In this document: piece by piece, positions 4,978-11,543 of the stretch | Numbering within the stretch: position 1 is the first letter of the stretch | How the letters are laid out: every line of letters starts with the position of its first letter | Source of the DNA: Thermoproteota archaeon | GTDB lineage: Archaea > Thermoproteota > Methanomethylicia > Methanomethylicales > B66-G16 | Direction: 5' to 3' | Length of the DNA: 13,672 bases | Assembly: GCA_003649085.1 (NCBI GenBank) | Contig: QMQV01000041.1 | Location: 1 to 13,672 of the forward strand | Made by a program: the position numbers and the translations under genes | The notes under the pieces: generated by a model | The model's database searches: none | What the model was told of the DNA's origin: nothing | Seen by the model: the letters and a program-made list of their open reading frames with translations, nothing else

Positions 4978-7359
4978 ATGGCTAGCAAAATGAGGGTTGC
5001 AGAGCTTAAGACTTACGTCTTAGAGCCTCTTGAAGAGGTGATGAGAGAAGCTTTAGAGCTTAAGCAGCGTAGGCTATTTGTCTTTGCGGGTAAGAACAAC
5101 GCCGAGCTAGCGGGGTTAGCTGTTAATGCTTATGTTGAGAAGTTCAACTCCAAAGCTACGGTCCTTTACGTAGCTGATAGCTATGAAGAAGGGACAAGTG
5201 ATTCTTCAAGGTTTATTGAGTTTAGGAAAGCTATCGACGTAAAGGTTAAGCTTGAAAACATAACGTATGACGAGTCTGAAAACGTTCTTGGTACGACGTG
5301 GGATGTTGTCATATTAGACTTGCATTCACAAGTTAAGCCCAATGACCTTGGCAGACTAGTAGAGCTTGCTAGAGGAGGAGGTTTTGTCGTACTTTTAACA
5401 CCACGTCTATCGGAGTGGTGTAATTTAATTACGCGCTTTCATAGGAGGTTGTTGATACCTCCATATACTGAAGAGGATATTAGGAGACGCTTTCTAAGAA
5501 GGGCTGTTTCAAAGCTTCTAAGCAGTCCGGGCGTGTGGGTTGTTGAAGATGGCACGATAATTAAGGGTGAGCCCTATAAGCCTAAGGTTGAGGAGGAGGC
5601 TAAAGTTGTTAGACCTTCAGAAAGCATCTTCCCGCGTAGCATATACGAGCTGGCTAAGACGCAGGATCAAGTTGATGTATTAACGCTTTTTGAAAAGCTT
5701 ACTGAAAGACCTGGTAAGAAGTCTGTATTGTTGATTACAGCTAACCGAGGTAGAGGTAAGACGGCGGTTCTAGGTTTAGGAGCGGCTGCTTTCTACAACT
5801 TCTTGTCTAAGAAAATTAGGAGAACCACAATAATAATGTCCTCTCCAAGCATTGAAGGGGCACAGACGTTTTTTGAGTTCGCATGTAAAGCTCTTGACGT
5901 ATTAGGCTTGAGATACGAAAAGGTTTTTTCTAAAGGTAAGGTTGTAGCCTTAAAGCTTAAGAGAGGTGTTATTGAGTTTAGAAGCCCATATAGTTTAACT
6001 AAGCGAAAAGCTGAGCTAGTTATAGTCGACGAAGCAGCCGCCACTCCTGTGCCGTTGCTGTTTAAGATATTCCACCTCTTTGACCGCATCGTCTACTCAT
6101 CGACAATACACGGCTATGAAGGCGCTGGAAGAGGTTTTGGTGTACGCTTCCTAAGGGCTTTGAAAGCTGAAAAGGATCTTAAGCTCTATGAAAGGGAAAT
6201 GACGGAGCCGATAAGGTATGCTAAAGGAGACCCTATTGAACAGTGGCTTTACGAGACGCTATTGCTTGATGCTGAGCCATGTCAGCTTACACGTGAAGAG
6301 GTTGCTAAAATTAAAGCTGAAAATTGCGTATACGTGAAGCCAAACTTAGACTATTGGTTTAATGTTGACGATAGGGAGCTTAGAGACTTCATAGGCATAT
6401 ACGTGCTAGCTCATTATCGCAATAGACCTGATGACTTAGCCATTTTAGGAGACGCTCCTCACCATAGTGCTAGGGCGTTGAAAGCTGACGATAAGATTGT
6501 GGTTGCACTTCACATAGCTGAGGAAGGTAGGATGCCTAGAGAGGTTGTCAACGAAGTCTTGGAAGGACGAGCCCCGCCAGGCAACGTTATTCCAGCTATG
6601 GTAGCTAAGTATTATTCGGTGTATAGGAGATTTTGTGCCTTTAAGGGCTTGAGAATTATTAGAATTGCAACTCATCCAGAGCTTTGGGATAAGGGCTTGG
6701 GGTCGAAGGCTATTGAAGAGCTCACGAAGGAGGCTGAGGCTGCAGGGTATGACTGGATTGGAGCTGGCTTTGGGGTCAATGAGCCACTTTTAAAGTTTTG
6801 GATTAAGAACGGCTTTTTGCCAATTCACATGAGCCCTGCTCGCAACATGGTTTCAGGGGAGTACACCGTTATCGTTGTTAAGCCCCTGAGTAAGAGAGCA
6901 AAGAAGCTAGTCTACAGCATAAACAGGGACTTTAAGCTCAAGCTTATCGAAACGTTGCCTGATACATACTTTACACTTGAACCTAGGATAGCTGTCTTAT
7001 TGCTAAGTAGCGGCCCTGAAGATAGGAGAGAGCCTCCTGTTGTAACGAAAGCTCAGCTCTCAAGACTTGAAAGCTACGTTAAAGGCGTAATAACCTATGA
7101 GGGAGCTTCGGATGCCGTTAAAGCTTTGCTTAGAAGCCACTTCCTTTCATCAGGTAACGCCAGAATGGTGATGCCAATGGAGCTTGAAGCAGCTTTAGTA
7201 GCTAAAAACCTTCAAGGCAAATCTTGGAGAGCAGCAAGCAATTTATCTGGGGTTTCATCGGATAGCATTAAGCGCGAAATAAGGGAGGCTGTTAAACGGC
7301 TTATCTCACACTATATTGGAGGAGAAGGTAAGGTACATGGTGAGGAGAAAGCAGCTTAA
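4978..7359 (+). CDS. tmcA: tRNA cytidine N4-acetyltransferase TmcA
   Basis: 793 residues, the usual length for archaeal TmcA (relative of eukaryotic NAT10/Kre33). It uses acetyl-CoA and ATP to convert cytidine to N4-acetylcytidine (ac4C) in tRNA; in hyperthermophilic archaea relatives also modify rRNA and other RNAs. Domains in order: an N-terminal TmcA domain (about 1-200); an RNA-helicase-like ATPase with Walker A ANRGRGKT (255-262) and Walker B IVDEAAATPVP (349-359); a GNAT acetyltransferase (about 500-620) with the acetyl-CoA loop in HPELWDKGLGSKA (566-578) and GFGVNEPLLKFWIKNGF (597-613); and a C-terminal helical RNA-binding region (about 640-793). The ATG at 4978 is the first in frame after the divergent promoter. 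The end overlaps the ASCH-domain gene by 23 bases. Confidence 0.95.
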   Translation: MASKMRVAELKTYVLEPLEEVMREALELKQRRLFVFAGKNNAELAGLAVNAYVEKFNSKATVLYVADSYEEGTSDSSRFIEFRKAIDVKVKLENITYDESENVLGTTWDVVILDLHSQVKPNDLGRLVELARGGGFVVLLTPRLSEWCNLITRFHRRLLIPPYTEEDIRRRFLRRAVSKLLSSPGVWVVEDGTIIKGEPYKPKVEEEAKVVRPSESIFPRSIYELAKTQDQVDVLTLFEKLTERPGKKSVLLITANRGRGKTAVLGLGAAAFYNFLSKKIRRTTIIMSSPSIEGAQTFFEFACKALDVLGLRYEKVFSKGKVVALKLKRGVIEFRSPYSLTKRKAELVIVDEAAATPVPLLFKIFHLFDRIVYSSTIHGYEGAGRGFGVRFLRALKAEKDLKLYEREMTEPIRYAKGDPIEQWLYETLLLDAEPCQLTREEVAKIKAENCVYVKPNLDYWFNVDDRELRDFIGIYVLAHYRNRPDDLAILGDAPHHSARALKADDKIVVALHIAEEGRMPREVVNEVLEGRAPPGNVIPAMVAKYYSVYRRFCAFKGLRIIRIATHPELWDKGLGSKAIEELTKEAEAAGYDWIGAGFGVNEPLLKFWIKNGFLPIHMSPARNMVSGEYTVIVVKPLSKRAKKLVYSINRDFKLKLIETLPDTYFTLEPRIAVLLLSSGPEDRREPPVVTKAQLSRLESYVKGVITYEGASDAVKALLRSHFLSSGNARMVMPMELEAALVAKNLQGKSWRAASNLSGVSSDSIKREIREAVKRLISHYIGGEGKVHGEEKAA

Positions 7360-7669
7360 CTTTAAGAAAGAGTATAAGGAGAAGATAGCTAGCGGGCAAA
7401 AGACCTCAACTATAAGGCTTAAGACGAACCTCAGGAAAGGCGATGAAGTTGAAATTTTATCAGGCGGTTTTAAAGTCGGCATAGCTAGGATAGTGAGTGT
7501 TGAAAGCAAGTTAGTATGTGAGTTAACAGATGAAGATGCGAGGAGAGATGGTTTTAGAGATAAGCGAGAGCTTATGAAAGCTCTTAAAAGGTATTACGGT
7601 GAGCTTAAAGGGGAAGATAGAGTTCATGTAATAGGTTTTGAGATTGTTTGCAAAAACTCTGAGAGTTAA
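7337..7669 (+). CDS. ASCH-domain protein with the YqfB (N4-acetylcytidine amidohydrolase) motif
   Basis: 110 residues, a single ASCH domain, a PUA-like barrel found in RNA- and nucleoside-binding proteins. The stretch SGQKTSTIRL (residues 19-28) is followed by KGDEVEI (34-40). In Escherichia coli YqfB, an ASCH protein that hydrolyses N4-acetylcytidine to cytidine and acetate, the matching segment is G-R-K-T-I-T-I-R, whose Lys and second Thr are catalytic; they correspond to K22 and T25 here. The acidic catalytic partner is Glu in YqfB and appears as D71 in DARRDGF by my hand alignment. Start: ATG at 7337, preceded by GGAGGAGAAGG. The frame also has a TTG at 7316, but that codon directly precedes this ribosome binding site. 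The gene overlaps tmcA, which makes ac4C, and this strengthens the functional guess. Other ASCH proteins bind RNA without cutting acetyl groups, so activity is unproven. Confidence 0.8.
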   Translation: MVRRKQLNFKKEYKEKIASGQKTSTIRLKTNLRKGDEVEILSGGFKVGIARIVSVESKLVCELTDEDARRDGFRDKRELMKALKRYYGELKGEDRVHVIGFEIVCKNSES

Positions 7670-7696
7670 CTAGTAAAGGGTGTGTTTGCAGAGTAA

Positions 7697-7743
7697 GCTA
7701 TACCCCCTCATCTGAAGCGTGGTAGGTTAAAGTATTGGGAGGA
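7697..7743 (+). promoter_or_regulatory. Weak TATA-like box and strong ribosome binding site before the SMC gene
   Basis: The 79-base gap after the ASCH gene holds GCTATACC (7697-7704) as a possible TATA box, which would start transcription near 7726. GGGAGGA (7737-7743), a near-perfect Shine-Dalgarno sequence, lies five bases before the TTG at 7749 and settles that start. The SMC cluster may thus have its own promoter in addition to read-through from tmcA. Confidence 0.45.
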
Positions 7744-7748
7744 TAGCT

Positions 7749-9545
7749 TTGCCACTTCACATTAAAGAGGTAGTGCTAGAGAACTTCATGTCATATGAGT
7801 ACGCTAGAGTACCTTTGAGACCAGGGTTAAACTTTATATGCGGGCCGAACGGCGCAGGTAAGTCGTCTATCCTATTAGCAATATCAGTCGCTACAGGTCA
7901 AAGCTATACTGAAAGGTCTAGACGTTTATCAGACTTGATAAGAAGAGGCAAGGACATTGCTAGGGTCACCTTGATTATCGACAATTCAAAAGTAGGTAGG
8001 AGGAGGCCCATACCATCTATTGATAGCGACATAGTCACGGTCTCTAGGTACTTGAAAAAAGATGGGACATATTGGTTTGAAGTTAACGGTAGGGAAGTGA
8101 CGAAAGCCGAGATTACGCGCATGTTTAAGAGCATCGGCATGAACCCAGATAACATGTTGATCGTAATGCACCAGAACATGATCGAGCAGTTTGCTGTAAT
8201 ACCTCCTAAGGAAAAGCTCTTGTTGGTTGAAGAAGCTGTCGGCTTTTCGCAGTATAGGAGGAACATTAAGGAAGCTAAGGCGAGGCTTGAAAAGTTGTTA
8301 AGCGAAGAGGAGGCTACAAGGCAGCTTCTAGCAAGTGCTGAGCAGACATTGGCTTATTGGAAAGAAGTCTACGAGAAGCTTTTAGAGAAACGTAGGCTTC
8401 TTGAGAGAAAGAAGTTTTTGGAAAGAGAAATTATATGGGCTCAGTACATTAAACATGAGAAGGCGAAAGCTCAGCTTGAAGAAAGACTTAAGCAGAAAAA
8501 AGCTCAGCTTGAGGACTTAAACACGTTTATTGCTAAGAAGGCTGAAGAGGCTAAGAAGCTGATTTCAGCTTACGGTGGTAAAAGAGAGGAACTTAAACGA
8601 GCTTTGTACAAGCTTGTTGAAGCTGAAAAAGCAAGTTTGGAATGTGAAGTTCAAGCTAACTTTGAGAAAGTGGCTTTGATTGAAAGGGAACTCGATGTCC
8701 TGCTTGAAAACTATGTTGAAGCTCGCATCCAGGAAGCTGTAGCTCGTTTTAGACGAGGGCTCTTGGAAGACGAAGTTAAGGATTTAGCGAAGGAGATTAG
8801 GGAAGTTGATGATAAGTTAAAGGAGCTGGAGCCTGAGCTTGAAAAAGCTGGTGAAAGAATAGAAACCGAGAGATCTGTTGTCGAAATCCAAGAAGAGTTA
8901 AGGTATGTTAACGCTCACTTAATGTCTTTGAGGGATGTGCCTGAAGACGCCGAGAGCATCTACAACAGCTACTTGAAGAATTATGAGGAGTTGAAGAACA
9001 AAGCTAAGGAGGTTGCTGAGAATAAGGAGAAAGCTTTACGAGAACTTGAGGACAGAATTAAGATTTGGCGCCAAACACTTGAAAAATTGGTTTCAGAGGT
9101 TGACCCTGTTTACAGAGACATATTGTCTAGAGTTGGAGGCATTGGTGGAGTAAGGCTTGTTAACCTAGATGATATGGAGGAGGCTGGTTTAGAGCTTACC
9201 GTTGGTTTTCGTGGTAGTTCGCCAGTAGTCTTAGACGCTTATGTGCAAAGTGGAGGAGAGCGTACGGTAGCTATTATGGCGTTTCTCTTAGCACTACAAC
9301 AGTATTTGAAATCTCCGATTAGAGCTGTGGACGAGTTTGATGTACACATGGACCCAGTTAATAGAGAAGCTATGATGAAGATGCTGCTATCTCATATCGA
9401 GGCCAATAAAGATGTTCAGTTTATCGTGATAACGCCTAGCCAAATCTCGGTGTTGAGTGAGAAGGTTAACGTGATATTTGTGCAAAACGTCCAAGGAAAA
9501 TCTGAGGTGATTAAAACTGTCAGTGCAGCGGCTCAAAGAGTTTGA
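7749..9545 (+). CDS. Short, apparently hinge-less SMC-family ATPase with Smc5-like head
   Basis: 598 residues. The N-terminal head has Walker A GPNGAGKSS (32-40) and Q-loop Q142 (VMHQNMIEQF). The C-terminal head has the signature QSGGERT (500-506), Walker B IRAVDE (524-529) and D-loop MDPVNRE (534-540). Between them lies about 290 residues of Lys/Glu-rich coiled coil (about 166-455). No globular hinge and no CXXC zinc hook is visible; true SMC proteins have about 1000-1200 residues. The head looks closest to Smc5: HQN.IEQFA..PP, then GGVRL before LELTVGF, QSGGER rather than LSGGEK, DE..-..MDPVNRE, and FIVITPSQ matching the Smc5 FFITPK block. It should dimerise and hydrolyse ATP to hold or move DNA. 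The next two genes overlap in series and encode kleisin-like and kite proteins. It could alternatively be an ortholog of an already described archaeal SMC-like protein such as the Sulfolobales coalescin; I cannot compare them here. Confidence 0.88.
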   Translation: MPLHIKEVVLENFMSYEYARVPLRPGLNFICGPNGAGKSSILLAISVATGQSYTERSRRLSDLIRRGKDIARVTLIIDNSKVGRRRPIPSIDSDIVTVSRYLKKDGTYWFEVNGREVTKAEITRMFKSIGMNPDNMLIVMHQNMIEQFAVIPPKEKLLLVEEAVGFSQYRRNIKEAKARLEKLLSEEEATRQLLASAEQTLAYWKEVYEKLLEKRRLLERKKFLEREIIWAQYIKHEKAKAQLEERLKQKKAQLEDLNTFIAKKAEEAKKLISAYGGKREELKRALYKLVEAEKASLECEVQANFEKVALIERELDVLLENYVEARIQEAVARFRRGLLEDEVKDLAKEIREVDDKLKELEPELEKAGERIETERSVVEIQEELRYVNAHLMSLRDVPEDAESIYNSYLKNYEELKNKAKEVAENKEKALRELEDRIKIWRQTLEKLVSEVDPVYRDILSRVGGIGGVRLVNLDDMEEAGLELTVGFRGSSPVVLDAYVQSGGERTVAIMAFLLALQQYLKSPIRAVDEFDVHMDPVNREAMMKMLLSHIEANKDVQFIVITPSQISVLSEKVNVIFVQNVQGKSEVIKTVSAAAQRV

Positions 9546-10338
9546 TAGAGAGCAGGTGCTTAGGATTATAGTCCTCTGTCAAGCAATACGGTTGAGCGGA
9601 CAGGACCCGTTTACGGTCGACGTTAAAGAGAAGTTGCAAATTCTTAGAGAGCTTTTGCCTAAGTGGAAGCTTGTGGAAGACTTACTATTGGATTCTGAGG
9701 CTTTGAAGGAGCTTTCTGAAATTGTTAAACTTCAAGGCGAGTGGGTTAGGCGTAGAGCTTCTAGGATGTTCATAGACCCGTTTTTAATAGAGGCTAAGCT
9801 TAAGCTAATGGATAGGGAGCAGCTAGCTCGTGCTTTTTTAAAAGCTTGGAGACCAATAATCTCGACTGAGCAACTTACGTTTAGGAGGCTTAAGGAAGCT
9901 TATGATTATTGGGCTGCTTTACCTCCATTATCTGAAAGAAAGCACGAACTTACGACACAAGCGGAGTTTGAGCTTAAGCACTTAGATATTGAAGAGCTTA
10001 TTAAGATGCGCTTATTGACTAAGGAAGAGTTCGAGAAAGCGCTAGATGAATTGTATGAAGAGCTATTAGCTAGGTCTAGGGGAGAAGCTATTGACTACTG
10101 GTCCTTTGTAGTGAGGGAAGGGTTTGAAGAGAGCGCTATGAGGGCTTATATGGTGAGCTTTTTGGTGTCTCAGGGTAGAGCTGAACTCTTCATAGACCCC
10201 ATTCAAGAGGTCATATACATTAAGCCAGCTAAGGCTGAAGAAAAGAAAGTGGGTAGATCCGTTGTTGTGGCGTTTAACTATGATGTGTGGAGAAGAGAGC
10301 TGGAGCGTGTAAAGCGTGAGCGAGGAAGCTTTAGCTAG
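9523..10338 (+). CDS. Kleisin-like subunit (ScpA/Nse4-like)
   Basis: 271 residues from GTG at 9523, overlapping the SMC-like gene by 23 bases. Kleisins bridge the two heads of an SMC dimer. The N-terminal part (1-110) is helical with two DPF segments (QDPFTVDVKEKL at 27-38, FIDPFLIEAKLKL at 83-95). A middle part holds LPPLSERK (133-140) and charged helices. The C-terminal part (about 190-236) looks like the small winged helix that binds an SMC head: YWSFVVREGFEES, then MRAYMVSFLVSQGRAEL and VIYIKP. That last block resembles the Nse4 C-terminal domain (TVEN.F..SFL..DGR..I) at least as much as ScpA. A basic tail follows (about 240-268). GAGGTGA lies about 12 bases before the GTG, rather far. 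The kleisin call rests on position and the C-terminal pattern; the N-terminal half is not recognisable to me. Confidence 0.72.
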   Translation: MQRLKEFDREQVLRIIVLCQAIRLSGQDPFTVDVKEKLQILRELLPKWKLVEDLLLDSEALKELSEIVKLQGEWVRRRASRMFIDPFLIEAKLKLMDREQLARAFLKAWRPIISTEQLTFRRLKEAYDYWAALPPLSERKHELTTQAEFELKHLDIEELIKMRLLTKEEFEKALDELYEELLARSRGEAIDYWSFVVREGFEESAMRAYMVSFLVSQGRAELFIDPIQEVIYIKPAKAEEKKVGRSVVVAFNYDVWRRELERVKRERGSFS

Positions 10339-10873
10339 AAAGCTTAGGAAAGCTGCTCATTTAATCTTATTTCAACATCATAGGTATCCTGGAGCAAAAG
10401 GGTGGGAGCTTAGAAAAGTTGTGGGCAAGGACTATATGAAGGTCATTAAGCTGCTTAAAGAAAGGTTAAGTGAATTAGGCTTGGACATAAAGATCGTTTC
10501 TGAGGAGGGAGAGAATGTCGAATCCTTAAGTGAAATGCAACTTGATAAAGCTAGGTTTTATATTGTGAGCAAGCATCCGCTGACGCTTAGCGAGGCTTCG
10601 TTAGCGGGCTGGAGGCTAGATAGTTTAGCTGTCTTGGCCGCCGCGATAGCTTTCATAGCTTCAAGACACGGCAAGGCACCTAAGAAAGAGGTTGAGAAGA
10701 TGTTAAGTGAGAAGTTCCCTGAGTGGAAGGTATCGATGGAGCTTGACCGCTTCATTAAGAGGGGCTATTTAGCTGAAGACGAGGAGGGCATGGTATACTT
10801 AGGGTGGAGGACTAAAGCTGAAGTGGATTTAAAGGCTCTTCTTGAAAACATTGCTGGAGGGCAGGTAAGCTAG
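10316..10873 (+). CDS. Kite protein (tandem winged helix; Nse3/MAGE- or ScpB-like)
   Basis: 185 residues from GTG at 10316, overlapping the kleisin-like gene by 23 bases. Two winged-helix segments are seen. In WHA (about 7-86), AAHLILFQHHRYPGAKGWEL is followed by KVIKLLKERLSELGLDIKIV and a strand RFYIVSK. In WHB (about 98-172), DSLAVLAAAIAFIASRHGKA is followed by FIKRGYLAED and VYLGWRTKAEVD. Kite proteins (ScpB, MukE, Nse1, Nse3) bind kleisins. The order of segments here fits MAGE/Nse3: helix pair with -L.LFG-.-KEVD then a -Y-LV- strand, a WHB starting with a hydrophobic helix, a GYLEY-like strand, and a closing strand with WG.RA, here GWRTKAE. ScpB has the same general fold, so the Nse3 affinity is a judgement from pattern only. 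A GGAG lies about 11 bases before the start. Confidence 0.7.
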   Translation: MSEEALARKLRKAAHLILFQHHRYPGAKGWELRKVVGKDYMKVIKLLKERLSELGLDIKIVSEEGENVESLSEMQLDKARFYIVSKHPLTLSEASLAGWRLDSLAVLAAAIAFIASRHGKAPKKEVEKMLSEKFPEWKVSMELDRFIKRGYLAEDEEGMVYLGWRTKAEVDLKALLENIAGGQVS

Positions 10874-10874
10874 C

Positions 10875-11543
10875 GTGAAGCGCATTTCACATGAGTGGGC
10901 TGAACAAGTCTATGAAAGGGTTACTAAGCTATTTGAGCCGCCTATGCTAAGTGACTTCTTAGAAGACCCGTTTGAAGCCCTTGTCGTGACTATAATCTCT
11001 CAGAACACCAACGACTTAAACACATCAAGGGCTTTTCGCAATTTAAGAAGCTTACTTGGCAAGGTAACTCCTGAGAAGATTTTGAAAGCTGATTTAAGGG
11101 ATCTTGAAGAAGCTTTGAGAATTGCTGGGCTCTATAAGAATAAGTCTAGAGTTTTGAAGGAAATCGCTCAGCAGCTAGTTGATAGGTATGGAGGCGATCT
11201 ATGGGCTATATTAAGCAAGCCTCTCGAAGAAGCACGAAGAGAGCTTTTATCCCTTAGAGGTGTCGGCTACAAGACTGCTGACGTATTGCTGCTCTTCAAC
11301 GCCAAGAAGCCTGTCATGCCGATTGACACGCACATAATGAGGGTTTCTAAGAGAATGGGCTTAGCGTCGGTTAAAGCGCAATATGAAGATGTTCGAAGAG
11401 CTTTAGAGGATGTCTTTCGCGGTAAGGACTTTTTCACGCTTCATCTCGCTTTAATAAACTTAGGTAGAAGATACTGTAGAGCTAGGAGGCCCCTGTGCTC
11501 TGAATGTCCTTTAAATGACCTTTGCCCAAAGGTTGAAGTCTAG
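10875..11543 (+). CDS. nth: Endonuclease III, DNA glycosylase/AP lyase
   Basis: 222 residues, normal length. It removes oxidised pyrimidines from DNA and cuts the abasic site by beta-elimination. The helix-hairpin-helix is LRGVGYKTAD (127-136) with the catalytic Lys K133. The activating Asp is D151 in MPIDTHIMRVSKRMG. The iron-sulfur loop is C201-x6-C208-x2-C211-x5-C217, the classic 4Fe-4S spacing. An early ISQNTND (41-47) matches the usual LSAQT.D helix. The start is GTG at 10875, one base after the kite protein's TAG, with GGAGGG about 14 bases upstream inside the kite gene; it is therefore the last gene of the SMC cluster transcript. Its stop overlaps the stop of the convergent cobA gene. 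Confidence 0.95.
   Translation: MKRISHEWAEQVYERVTKLFEPPMLSDFLEDPFEALVVTIISQNTNDLNTSRAFRNLRSLLGKVTPEKILKADLRDLEEALRIAGLYKNKSRVLKEIAQQLVDRYGGDLWAILSKPLEEARRELLSLRGVGYKTADVLLLFNAKKPVMPIDTHIMRVSKRMGLASVKAQYEDVRRALEDVFRGKDFFTLHLALINLGRRYCRARRPLCSECPLNDLCPKVEV
11540..11543. other. Shared CTAG stop of convergent nth and cobA
   Basis: The palindrome CTAG gives a TAG to nth on the plus strand (11541-11543) and a TAG to cobA on the minus strand (11542-11540). The two transcripts must therefore end inside each other's coding sequence, and there is no room for an intergenic terminator. Confidence 0.95.

Noticed and set aside
7316..7336. TTG start for the ASCH protein 21 bases upstream
   Set aside because: The codons after it form the GGAGGAGAAGG ribosome binding site of the ATG at 7337, and the ASCH domain is complete from that ATG.
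7670..7748. Possible small RNA or tRNA in the 79-base gap before the SMC gene
   Set aside because: No cloverleaf, T-loop or stable hairpin can be drawn; the gap is explained by a weak promoter and a ribosome binding site.
8574..8769. Zinc hook in the SMC-like coiled coil, which would make it a Rad50 relative
   Set aside because: There is a single Cys at residue 299 (SLECEV) and no CXXC, and the head motifs are SMC-like rather than Rad50-like.
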